A stretch of DNA of 64,000 bases from Micromonospora humi (lineage in GTDB: Bacteria; Actinomycetota; Actinomycetes; Mycobacteriales; Micromonosporaceae), in assembly GCF_900090105.1 (NCBI RefSeq), contig NZ_FMDM01000008.1, forward strand, positions 124,001-188,000. The letters run 5' to 3'. Under the pieces are notes generated by a model that was given only the letters and a program-made list of their open reading frames with translations, searched no databases and was not told the origin of the DNA. A program made the translations under genes and the position numbers. This document shows, in pieces, positions 26,420 through 33,881 of this stretch (its first letter is position 1; every line of letters starts with the position of its first letter).

Positions 26420-26751
26420 CGGTAGGGCGTGGGCACCGGCTCCGCCCGGTTCCAGCGGACGGTGACCTTGAGGTGGCAGGCCAGCTGGCTCTTGGTGATC
26501 ACCGCGCCGGCCTCGCTGGACAGGTCGACGCCGAACTCCGCCTCGATCTCGTCGGGGCCGGCCCGACGCAGTTGGTCGAGCACCACCCGGGCCGCGTCGG
26601 CGACCGGCGCCAAGGTGGTCCGCAGCGTCGTCGGAAGGTCCCGGAGGTGGTCTCCGATGCGGCCCGCGTCAACTGGCCCGTCCGGCGCGCCGGATCCTTC
26701 GACGAGTAGGACGCCGCCGTCGTCCAGCGGAATCCGCACCAGTTCCGTCAC
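26416..26751 (-). CDS. Trypco1-like (trypsin-co-occurring domain) protein
   Basis: A 111-residue soluble protein. It starts with a short beta unit (VRIPLDDGGVLLVEG), followed by a helix pair and the strand motif EIEAEFGVDLSSEAGAVITK, then LKVTVRW. This matches my memory of the trypsin-co-occurring domain 1 family, which is encoded next to trypsin-STAND proteins. GTG at 26751 follows GGGAGG. Its TGA overlaps the ATG of the trypsin-STAND gene (ATGA), so the two are translated together. Its likely job is to regulate or present a substrate to the protease domain; this is inferred from the association. Confidence 0.8.
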   Translation of the reverse strand: MTELVRIPLDDGGVLLVEGSGAPDGPVDAGRIGDHLRDLPTTLRTTLAPVADAARVVLDQLRRAGPDEIEAEFGVDLSSEAGAVITKSQLACHLKVTVRWNRAEPVPTPYR

Positions 26752-26923
26752 TCGAACCTCCCCGTTGGGTCGCTCGATCGGCGACGGCGGGTATCACTGT
26801 ACGGATTCGCGGCCGCGCGGTGGGTACGCGATCGAGGGCCGAGCAAGTGCCTGAGTCGACGCCAAACCGGTGGTCCGGTCGCCCCGCGTCCGCCACGATG
26901 GTCGCCATGGCGAGAGGATGGGC

Positions 26924-27901
26924 ATGAGGCTGCCGCTGCAGGGTGGGCTGCCGCCGGCGGAGGCGCCGACCGGCGAGGTCGTGGAGATCGCCTGCGACGA
27001 GTCGGGGTTCTCCGGCACCAACCTGCTCGACCCCGCCACCCCGGTGATCGCCCACGCCAGCGTCGACCTGAGCACCGACGAGGCCGCCGACCTGGTCGCG
27101 ACGCTGCGCTCCGGCTTCCGGTTGGCGCCGCACGAGTTCAAGTCTCGACAGTTCCTGCGCCGGCCCGAGGTGGCCGAGGCGCTGGAGTGGCTCCTGTCGG
27201 CGCTGCGCGGGCGGGCCCACGTCCACCTGGTCGACAAGCAGTTCTTCCTGGTCACCCGCGTCATCGACCTGCTGTTGGGCGAGCCGTCCTACGTGGCCGG
27301 CACCCGCCTGGCCGGGGAGCGCCGGGCCGCCGCCGTCGCGCTGCATCGCGCCGGGCGTGCCGCCGGCCCCGACTGGGACACCTTCCTGGCGGCCTTCGTC
27401 GAGATGCTGCGGACCAAACGGCGGGACCGGTCCGGCGACGGCAGCGTGGACCGGTTCCTCGCGGCCCGGGACGCGCTGCTGCGGCACATCCCGGCCGACG
27501 CCGTCCTGCGCGCGCTCGACCGCGATCGGGTGGCGGACGTGCAGGCCCGGCTGTACGCCGAGGACCGGTCGATCCCGCCGCCGCTGGAGCCGATGCTGCC
27601 GGCGCTGGCCGAGACCGTCCTGTCCTGGAGCGCCGGGCGGCGGCGGGTGCTGGTGACGCACGACGAGCAGAGCGCGCTGACCGCCGATCGGCTGCGCCGC
27701 CTCCAACGGGCGCTGGCCGAGCACGCCGGGCTGCCGGCCGGGGAGTCGCCGCTGGCCGGGCTGGTGATGACCGACTCCCGCGGCGACCCCCGGGTGCAGG
27801 TCGCCGACCTGCTCGCCGGGATAGCTCGACGGACGCCGGGCGCCGTCGACGACGGCCCGCTGCGCGCGGACGGTGGAGTCACGACGGAGCCTCGATGCTG
27901 A
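26924..27901 (+). CDS. DUF3800-type putative RNase H-fold nuclease
   Basis: A 325-residue protein with the DUF3800 pattern. An early acidic strand EIACDESGFSG carries a probable catalytic Asp/Glu. A middle helical region has the HLVDKQFF strand, and near the C-terminus VQVADLLAG carries another acidic residue. DUF3800 proteins have an RNase H-like fold and often sit in mobile or defence islands. ATG at 26924 is favoured by GAGAGG 6 nt upstream. The gene is divergent from the Trypco1/trypsin-STAND operon across a 172-nt region and is followed 10 nt later by a broken gene. Confidence 0.75.
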   Translation: MRLPLQGGLPPAEAPTGEVVEIACDESGFSGTNLLDPATPVIAHASVDLSTDEAADLVATLRSGFRLAPHEFKSRQFLRRPEVAEALEWLLSALRGRAHVHLVDKQFFLVTRVIDLLLGEPSYVAGTRLAGERRAAAVALHRAGRAAGPDWDTFLAAFVEMLRTKRRDRSGDGSVDRFLAARDALLRHIPADAVLRALDRDRVADVQARLYAEDRSIPPPLEPMLPALAETVLSWSAGRRRVLVTHDEQSALTADRLRRLQRALAEHAGLPAGESPLAGLVMTDSRGDPRVQVADLLAGIARRTPGAVDDGPLRADGGVTTEPRC

Positions 27902-27911
27902 GGCTCGGCCG

Positions 27912-28240
27912 ATGACAGGTCCCGGAGACGCCGGCGAGGGCGTGCGGCAGGGCTGGTACGGAGTGCGGTGCGTCTTCCAGTGCGGCGCCGAGGCGCCGTA
28001 CGTGTACGAGGAGCGCATCACGGTCCGGCGGGCCGCCGGCTTCGTGCGTACCTCGGCTTCGCGCAGGTCTACCACATGTTCGACGAGTGGGGGCATGGTG
28101 CCGAGGTCTACTCGTTGATGAGAGACAGCGACCTTCCGGCCGGCGCGTACCTGACGAGGTTCTTCGACACCGGCGACGAGCGGCAGGGAACGCTGCCGGC
28201 GGCCCCGGACCGTTCCTCGGGGCGAGTCGACGGATCTTGA
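27912..28240 (+). pseudogene. frameshifted DUF4288-like gene
   Basis: Two overlapping frames together give one recognisable small protein. The first (ATG at 27912) reads WYGVRCVFQ and YEERITVRRAAGF. The second, after about 28040, reads YLGFAQVYHMFDE, AEVYSLMRDSDLPAGAYL and RFFDTGDERQ. The middle segment expected between the YEERIT strand and YLG (about 15 residues, normally Ala/Glu rich) is missing and the frame shifts, so a deletion with frameshift is the simplest reading. It would have been co-transcribed with the DUF3800 gene 10 nt upstream. A sequencing error alone would not account for the missing segment. Confidence 0.7.
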
Positions 28241-28330
28241 GTCGTTCCCTGGCCCACCGCAGGGACCCGCACTCGTCGGACCGGCCTTCGCAACGGTGGC
28301 AGTGGCCGAGAACCCAATGTCCTCTGATGG

Positions 28331-28438
28331 TTCGACCGGCTCGCCGGGGGAGCGGTATGGCTGGTGACCGACGTGGAGGCGTGGATCTCCGAGCACCGGC
28401 CGTGGCAGGCGCAGGGAACCGATCCGGACGAGCGCTGA
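28331..28438 (+). pseudogene. relic of AlpA/excisionase-type DNA-binding protein
   Basis: A 35-codon open stretch ends VWLVTDVEAWISEHRPW then GTDPDER and a stop. This is the usual C-terminal tail of AlpA/MerR-like helix-turn-helix proteins in actinomycetes (normally W-x-V-x-D-V-E-x-W). A TGA at 28325-28327 closes the frame immediately upstream and no helix-turn-helix remains. It is best read as a decayed gene. Confidence 0.6.
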
Positions 28439-28547
28439 CCCGTCCTGGATCCGTTGACCGGTATTCCTCCTCTTCGCTCGTGTCCGGAAACCTCCGGGCG
28501 GCCCAATGCCGGGATCTTGATCTGGTGGTCCTGTCGTACCAGGCCCC

Positions 28548-28553
28548 TACGAT
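28548..28553 (+). promoter_or_regulatory. -10 box of leaderless DinB-like transcript
   Basis: TACGAT ends 6 nt before the ATG at 28560, with no Shine-Dalgarno sequence, as expected for a leaderless actinobacterial mRNA. Confidence 0.5.
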
Positions 28554-28559
28554 GTGCCG

Positions 28560-29309
28560 ATGACGCGATTCGTGCAGCAGCCGGACTACGAGGGCGCGGC
28601 GTTCATCGACCTGTCGATGGCCGGCGCAACCTTCCGCGAGGTGGATCTCAGCGGCGCGCGGATGCGTGGCGTGCTGCTGTTGGACGCCGACATCGACGGG
28701 GCGATCGACGGCCTGCGCGTCAACGGCGTGGAGGTCATGCCCTTGATCGAGGCCGAGCTGGATCGCCTGCACCCCGAACGGCGTCGACTGCAGCCGACCA
28801 CACCCGAGACGATGCGCGATGCGGTGGATGTCATCGAGGAGCTGTGGCAAGCGACGCTGCGACGCGCAAGCCTCCTGCCGGAGGAAGCCGTCCACAGATC
28901 GGTGAACGACGAATGGTCGCTCGCCCAGACCCTGCGCCACACGATCTTCGTCATGGACGCCTGGTATGGCCACGCGGCGGCCCTTCGCCCGAACCCGTTC
29001 CATCCGATCGGCCTACCCGCGTCGTTCACCACCAACGGCACCGAGTTCGGCATCGACGAGTCGGCCGCGCCCACCCTCGGCGAAATCCTCGCCGTGCGCG
29101 CCGAGCGGATCGCCGACCTGCGCGCATATCTGGCGCAGGTCACGCAGGAGGAGCTGGACCGCGTGCGGGGGCCGAACACCGCGATCGGCTGCCCGCCGCC
29201 CGCCGAACGTACGGCGGTCAAGTGCCTGCAAGTCATCTTCAGCGACCAGTGGGCACACGTGCAGTTCGCCGACCGCGACCTGGCCATCCTGGAACAGGAG
29301 TATGCGTGA
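28560..29309 (+). CDS. DinB-like protein with N-terminal pentapeptide-like segment
   Basis: A 249-residue protein. The first 45 residues (FIDLSMAGATFREVDLSGA) have the A-x-F/L-x-x pattern of about four pentapeptide repeats. The remainder looks like a DinB/YfiT four-helix metal-binding bundle, with candidate ligands in QTLRHTIFVMDAW and SDQWAHVQFADRDL. DinB-type proteins are often thiol (mycothiol or bacillithiol) S-transferases. ATG at 28560 is chosen because of the leaderless -10 box; GTG at 28554 is possible. No operon partner: the preceding region is decayed and the next stretch is an IS remnant. Confidence 0.78.
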   Translation: MTRFVQQPDYEGAAFIDLSMAGATFREVDLSGARMRGVLLLDADIDGAIDGLRVNGVEVMPLIEAELDRLHPERRRLQPTTPETMRDAVDVIEELWQATLRRASLLPEEAVHRSVNDEWSLAQTLRHTIFVMDAWYGHAAALRPNPFHPIGLPASFTTNGTEFGIDESAAPTLGEILAVRAERIADLRAYLAQVTQEELDRVRGPNTAIGCPPPAERTAVKCLQVIFSDQWAHVQFADRDLAILEQEYA

Positions 29310-29351
29310 TGCTCCGGGGGTCACTGCTACACCGTCCGCGTACTCGTTGAT

Positions 29352-29525
29352 AGGCCAAACGCAGAATTGGCCGGTGGTGTCGATGTGGACCGTGAGGCCG
29401 ACCTGAACGCCGACCTGGACACCCGTGTCCGGCAACGCCTGCTCGCCCTCAACGCCGCGATCCGGCACAACTGGACCATCGACGCACCCGTCAAACGCTC
29501 CTTGGTCGCCTACGACCATCGATGA
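29352..29525 (+). mobile_element. 3' remnant of an IS982-like transposase gene
   Basis: An open stretch without a start ends QRLLALNAAIRHNW then APVKRSLVAYDHR and TGA. This is the characteristic C-terminal end of IS982-family DDE transposases in actinomycetes, where AIWHN and RSLxAYDH are typical. The catalytic domain and terminal inverted repeats are not found, so it is a dead fragment. It lies between the DinB-like gene and the adenylate-forming cassette and marks past insertion activity here. Confidence 0.65.
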
Positions 29526-29636
29526 CCTGCCCGGAACTACCGGTCAGCGATCTATCCCCGCTGGGTACGCGTACTCAGCACGAATCCCGTCTCGTGGCTC
29601 AGGTGTCGGCGGACCGGCGTCGGCAGGATCCTTGTC

Positions 29637-31190
29637 ATGGCCGAGACGCTGCACCGACCCGCCACCCTCCGTACCGTCGAGATGCCCCTGCCGGGGGCGG
29701 AGACCGCCGGCCGCGCGGTCGCCGCGCTGGTCCGGCTGGTCGGCCGGCACCCCGCCGGCTGGCGCTGGCTGGCCCGGCGGCACCACCCGGTCCTGGACCG
29801 GCTGGCCGAGGCGAACGCGCGGTCGGTCTGCGTGCGGGCGGCCCGGCGGGTGCCGGCCTACCGGGCGTTCCTGCGTGCCCGCCCGGCGGGCATCCGCCGC
29901 CGGCTGCGGGACTTCCCGGAGACCGACAAGCTGGGGTACGTGGTGGGCCACGACGCCGCCGCGCGGTGCTGGCACGGGCGGCTGCCGCTGCGGGGGGTGG
30001 TGGTCGACGAGTCGGCGGGGTCGTCGGGGCGGCCGTTCAACTGGCCGCGCGGCGAGCGGGAGCTGCGGGCGGTGCACCGGGACATCGTCGGCTACACCGG
30101 GCTGGCGTTCCCGATGCGCCGGCCGTTCGTGATCAACGCCTACTCGATGGGCGCCTGGGCGACCGGGACCACGACCGGCGCGGCGATGGCCCGGATCGCG
30201 GTGGTGAAGAACACCGGCCCGGACCTCGGCAAGATCATCGACACGTTGCGCGAGTTCGGGCCGGAGTTCGACTACCTGGTGACCGCGTACCCGCCGTTCC
30301 TCAAGCACCTGCGGGACCGGCTGGACGCCGAGGGCTTCCCCTGGGCGCGCTATCGGATCTTCGGCAGTTGCGGCGGGGAGGGGATGACCGAGGCGCTGCG
30401 CGACTACCTGGAGCAGCGGTTCACCCGGGTGCGTTCGGCGTACGGGGCGTCGGACCTGACCATCGGCATCGGCGCGGAGACCCGGTTCACGGTGTGGCTG
30501 CGGCGACGGCTGCGCACCGACGCGGCGCTGCGGGCGGAGCTGCTCGGCGCCGGTGAGCAGCGGCTGCCGATGGTGTTCCAGTACAACCCGTTCGCCACCT
30601 GGCTGGAGACCAACGAGCGGCGGGAGCTGGTCTGCACCGTGGGCAGTCCGGACGTGCTCCAGCCCCGGCTGCGCTACAACGTGGGCGACGAGGCGCTGCT
30701 GGTGCCGTACCGGCGGATCGCCGAGCTGGCCGCGGCCGATCCGGTGCGCGCGGCCGAGTTCCGCACCGCCACCGCCGACGAGCGGATGACGCTGCCGGTG
30801 CTGCTGCTGTTCGGCCGGCGCGACTCCACAGTGTCCTACCTGGGCGCGAACCTCTACCCGCAGGACGTCGAGTACGGCCTCTACACCGGCAACCCGCACG
30901 CGTCCGCGATCAGCCGGTTCTGCCTGGCCCTCGTCGAGGACGAGGCGCTGGAGACCCGTCCGGTGATCCACGTGGAGCTGCGCGGCCCGCTGGCCGCCGC
31001 CGACCGTGCGGCGCTCGCGACCGCGTGCCGCGACGGGGTACGCCGGCACCTCGCCTCGGTGTCGCGTGACTTCGCGCAGTCCCTGGTGGAGGACCCGACC
31101 GCAGGTGACCTGCGGGTGGAGCTGCACGACCCGGGCACCGGCCCGTTCGCCGGCCCGCAGAAGATCAAGAACGCCTACCTGGTGAGGTGA
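29637..31190 (+). CDS. adenylate-forming enzyme, coenzyme F390 synthetase / PaaK-like
   Basis: A 517-residue ANL-superfamily enzyme of the phenylacetate-CoA ligase / F390 synthetase group. It has a phosphate-binding loop VDESAGSSGRPFNWPRG (123-139), a mid-domain SAYGASDLTIG (A5-like) and RLRYNVGDEALLV (A7-like). The C-terminal subdomain ends GPQKIKNAYLVR. It should activate a carboxylate (or phosphate) with ATP; the substrate is unknown. It heads a four-gene cassette with gaps or overlaps of no more than 4 nt. ATG at 29637 has only a weak ribosome-binding site. The family identity is firm, the reaction is not. Confidence 0.82.
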   Translation: MAETLHRPATLRTVEMPLPGAETAGRAVAALVRLVGRHPAGWRWLARRHHPVLDRLAEANARSVCVRAARRVPAYRAFLRARPAGIRRRLRDFPETDKLGYVVGHDAAARCWHGRLPLRGVVVDESAGSSGRPFNWPRGERELRAVHRDIVGYTGLAFPMRRPFVINAYSMGAWATGTTTGAAMARIAVVKNTGPDLGKIIDTLREFGPEFDYLVTAYPPFLKHLRDRLDAEGFPWARYRIFGSCGGEGMTEALRDYLEQRFTRVRSAYGASDLTIGIGAETRFTVWLRRRLRTDAALRAELLGAGEQRLPMVFQYNPFATWLETNERRELVCTVGSPDVLQPRLRYNVGDEALLVPYRRIAELAAADPVRAAEFRTATADERMTLPVLLLFGRRDSTVSYLGANLYPQDVEYGLYTGNPHASAISRFCLALVEDEALETRPVIHVELRGPLAAADRAALATACRDGVRRHLASVSRDFAQSLVEDPTAGDLRVELHDPGTGPFAGPQKIKNAYLVR

Positions 31191-31192
31191 CC

Positions 31193-31633
31193 ATGCGTAC
31201 CCGAGATTTCTCCCGTGCCCCGGCGCAGGCCAGCGCCGGCGCGATGTTCATCGGCGGCACCCGGTACGCGAGCCCGCTGGTGCTGCTGCGGCTGGCTCCG
31301 GACTGGTTCCGGATGGTCCGGGACATGCGCCGGATGTCCGGCTACCGCTGGCACACCGTCTACTGGCAGTTCCCGCTGACGTTGGGCACCATCGCGTTCT
31401 TCGCCGACCGGGACGCGATGCTGCGCTTCGCGCGTACCCGGCACCATCGCCGGCTGATGGCCTGGCTGACCGACGGCAACCGCAACGCGACGGCCGGGTT
31501 CATCCGGCTCTACACCGCCGACCCGGACGGCTACTCCAACGGCGAGTGGCGGGCCGAGGACGGCGCGATGGGCCACATCGAGGAGTTCACGCCGCTGGGC
31601 GTGGAGACGACCGGGCCGGCGGTGCGCCGGTGA
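31193..31633 (+). CDS. 146-residue protein, probable alpha/beta-barrel (monooxygenase-like fold)
   Basis: ATG at 31193 sits 5 nt after GAGG at the end of the previous gene; GTG at 31187 would overlap its stop. The product has LAPDWFRMVRDMRRMSGYRWH, then FPLTLGTIAFFADRDAMLRFARTRHH, and a C-terminal FIRLYTADPDGYSNGEWR. It resembles the DUF4188/ABM-like ferredoxin-fold proteins related to heme-degrading monooxygenases, from memory. No metal or cofactor motif is obvious. Tight coupling to its neighbours implies a role in the same pathway. Confidence 0.7.
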   Translation: MRTRDFSRAPAQASAGAMFIGGTRYASPLVLLRLAPDWFRMVRDMRRMSGYRWHTVYWQFPLTLGTIAFFADRDAMLRFARTRHHRRLMAWLTDGNRNATAGFIRLYTADPDGYSNGEWRAEDGAMGHIEEFTPLGVETTGPAVRR

Positions 31634-32712
31634 GCGGCCACCGGTTCGAGCGGGTCACCGGCCGGCGCGCCCTGACCGAGTTCCTCGCGTTCACCGACCG
31701 GCTCCACGCCGACGAGCCGCGCTTCGTGCCGACGCCCCGCCAGCAGATCCGCCGTTGGTGGCGGGAGGGCGTGCCGATGTACGTGCTGCGCGACGCCACC
31801 GGCGCGGTGGTCGGGCGGACCACCCTGCACACCGACGCGGACCTGGACGCCAGGCTGGGCCGCCGGTGCCAGCTGTTCGGGCTCACCGAGTTCACCGCGC
31901 CGGCCGCCCACCCGCTGTTCGACGCGATCGACGCGCACGCCGCCGCGGACCGGAACCTGCTGTTCGGGCCGGTGGCGCTGCTGCCCAACCAGGCCGGCGG
32001 TGTGATCACCGACGGCTACGACGACCGCGGTTTCGTCGACAGCGCCTGGAACCCGCCGCGCTACCCGGCCGCCTACGAGGCGTACGGGTTCGCCCGCCGG
32101 TTCGTCTCGGACACCTGGATCTGCCCGGTGCCGGCGCCGGACGGGCCGCCGCCCGCGCTCGGTGTCCAGCCCGACGGCGCGCGGCTGGAGCTGCACCGGG
32201 GCGACGTGCGGCGGCTCGACGAGCAGCTCGACCTGCTGCGCGGGATGCTGAACGACTCCTTCGCGCAGCTCGGCTACTACACCCCGATCTCGGCGTCGCA
32301 GCTGCGCCGGCAGACCGACGGACTGGCCCACCTGCTGGACGAGTCGCTGTTGCTGTACCTGACCCGGGACGGGCAGCCGGTCGGGTTCGTACTCTGCGTG
32401 CCGGACATCAGCGAGTTCCTGGTCCGGGTACGCGGCGACCTGAACCCGGTCAACCAGCTGCGGCTGCTGGCCACCCGTCGCCGGTACCGCCGGGAGGCGG
32501 TGCTGATCATTAAGGGCGTGCGGCCGGAGTTCCAGGGGCGCGGCTACCAGCGGCTGCTCTCCGCGCACCTGCACCACTACCTGCACGCCGGCGGCTACAC
32601 CACGCTGCGCAGCACGTACGTCGGTCGGGACAACCCGGCGTCGGCGGCGCAGTACCGCCGGCTCGGCGGCCGGCCGCTGCACGGCTACACCTTCTACGCC
32701 AGGGAGCGCTGA
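31630..32712 (+). CDS. GNAT-fold acyltransferase
   Basis: A 360-residue protein with a C-terminal GNAT domain. The acetyl-CoA pyrophosphate loop reads VRPEFQGRGYQRLL, preceded by GFVLCVPDISEF and followed by the TLRSTYVGRDNPASAAQYRRLG helix. The N-terminal half (about 180 residues) is a distinct region seen in long GNATs. GTG at 31630 overlaps the previous stop by 4 nt. With the adenylating enzyme it could build an N-acylated product. Confidence 0.8.
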   Translation: MSGHRFERVTGRRALTEFLAFTDRLHADEPRFVPTPRQQIRRWWREGVPMYVLRDATGAVVGRTTLHTDADLDARLGRRCQLFGLTEFTAPAAHPLFDAIDAHAAADRNLLFGPVALLPNQAGGVITDGYDDRGFVDSAWNPPRYPAAYEAYGFARRFVSDTWICPVPAPDGPPPALGVQPDGARLELHRGDVRRLDEQLDLLRGMLNDSFAQLGYYTPISASQLRRQTDGLAHLLDESLLLYLTRDGQPVGFVLCVPDISEFLVRVRGDLNPVNQLRLLATRRRYRREAVLIIKGVRPEFQGRGYQRLLSAHLHHYLHAGGYTTLRSTYVGRDNPASAAQYRRLGGRPLHGYTFYARER

Positions 32713-32713
32713 C

Positions 32714-33703
32714 ATGGACCTCGCCGCGTTCCGCGAGCTGGAGCCGCTGTGCTGGCGGGCCCCGAGCGCGCACAACACCCAGCCGTGGCGGCTGCGCTAC
32801 GAGCGCTGGGCGGTCACCGTCGGCTGGGACCCGGCCGACACGCTGCCGGCCGGCGACCCGACCGGCCGCGACCTGCGACTGTCCCTCGGCGCGTTCGTGG
32901 AGACCTGCCTGATCGTCGCCGCCGACGCGGGGCTGCGACTGGACTGGGCCGCCGACCACGACGAGTCCGACCATCGGGTGGGCCGGTTGCGGCCGGCACG
33001 ACAGCCGTACCGGACACCGTTCCGCACCGGCGACGTGTGGGACCGGCGTACCCATCGGGGCCGGTTCACCGGCGGCCCGGACGCCGGTGTGCTGGCCGCC
33101 GTCGACGACGTGGCCCGGCGCGGCGGCGGCGCGGTCCACGTCGTGCCGGCGACCGGCCGGCTCGGCGCGCTGCTGCGCGCCGCCGACCGCGCGGTCTACG
33201 CGGACCCGGCGGTCGCGGCCGAGCTGCGCCGTTGGCTGCGCCTGGACCCGGCGCGACCGGAGTACCGGACGGACGGGCTCAGCGACCGGTGCCTCGGGCT
33301 GTCCCGGCCGGCCGCCGCGGGGCTGCGGACGGCGCTGGCCGCCTATCCGGTGCTGCGCCCGCTGGGGCTGCCGCGGCTGCTGGCCGCCGGTGACGACCCG
33401 CTGGCGCGTGGCGGCACGGTGCTGGCGCTGGTCGCGCCGCCCGACCTGGACACGGCCGGGCAGGTCGAGTTCGGGCGGGTGCTGATGCGGATGTGGCTGA
33501 CCCTGCACGCGGCCGGCCTGGCCGCGCACCCGTTGAGCCAGCTCGTCGACGTCGGCGCCACCCGGGACGCGATCGGCGCGTTGCTGGACGTGGCACCGGG
33601 GCGGATCGTGCACGTGACCCGGGTGGGCCAGCCGGTGACGCCGGCGCCCCGATCGGCGCGCCGGGTCGAGCGCGGGTCGCCTTCGGTGAGAACGTTCGCA
33701 TAA
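32714..33703 (+). CDS. nitroreductase-family (Acg-like) flavoprotein
   Basis: A 329-residue protein with the SAHNTQPWRLRY motif that defines the nitroreductase/Acg group, where FMN-binding residues follow the HNTQPW helix. The C-terminal half contains VLMRMWLTLHAAGLAAHPLSQLV, typical of the second FMN-site segment. It is expected to bind FMN or a related flavin and carry out a reduction or dehydrogenation. It begins 1 nt after the GNAT stop and ends the cassette. A second, distant relative is at 54351-55355. Confidence 0.8.
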   Translation: MDLAAFRELEPLCWRAPSAHNTQPWRLRYERWAVTVGWDPADTLPAGDPTGRDLRLSLGAFVETCLIVAADAGLRLDWAADHDESDHRVGRLRPARQPYRTPFRTGDVWDRRTHRGRFTGGPDAGVLAAVDDVARRGGGAVHVVPATGRLGALLRAADRAVYADPAVAAELRRWLRLDPARPEYRTDGLSDRCLGLSRPAAAGLRTALAAYPVLRPLGLPRLLAAGDDPLARGGTVLALVAPPDLDTAGQVEFGRVLMRMWLTLHAAGLAAHPLSQLVDVGATRDAIGALLDVAPGRIVHVTRVGQPVTPAPRSARRVERGSPSVRTFA

Positions 33704-33828
33704 TGCCCCAGCGCTCCTTGACGGGTGGCCTCTCATCCATGAAAGTCCATATGGGCTGATGCACCGCTCGGACGGGAGCTCGGGCGTGGGCATCGCGAGT
33801 TGAGCGTGCGGAGATTTCGGGCCACTTC

Positions 33829-33842
33829 TGTTAACGCTCACA
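33829..33842. promoter_or_regulatory. candidate LacI-family operator before GH95 gene
   Basis: TGTTAACGCTCACA is an imperfect palindrome centred on CG, close to the TGTGAGCGCTCACA-type sites of actinobacterial LacI regulators of sugar genes. It lies 39 nt upstream of the fucosidase start. No LacI regulator is encoded in the window. Confidence 0.4.
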
Positions 33843-33881
33843 CGAGATTCGCCGTCGCCGATCCGTGTGCTGGGAGAGATC

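Larger units (their letters stand above)
28241..28559. other. degenerate intergenic patch with gene relics
   Basis: This stretch of 319 nt has lower coding character than its surroundings and many in-frame stops. The only recognisable piece is the AlpA-like tail at 28331-28438. The rest shows no ORF, repeat or clear promoter apart from the -10 box at 28548. Confidence 0.6.

Noticed and set aside
24173..26425. 750-codon open frame antisense to the trypsin-STAND gene
   Set aside because: Composition is Gly/Arg/Val shadow sequence; the minus-strand protein has clear domains and triads.
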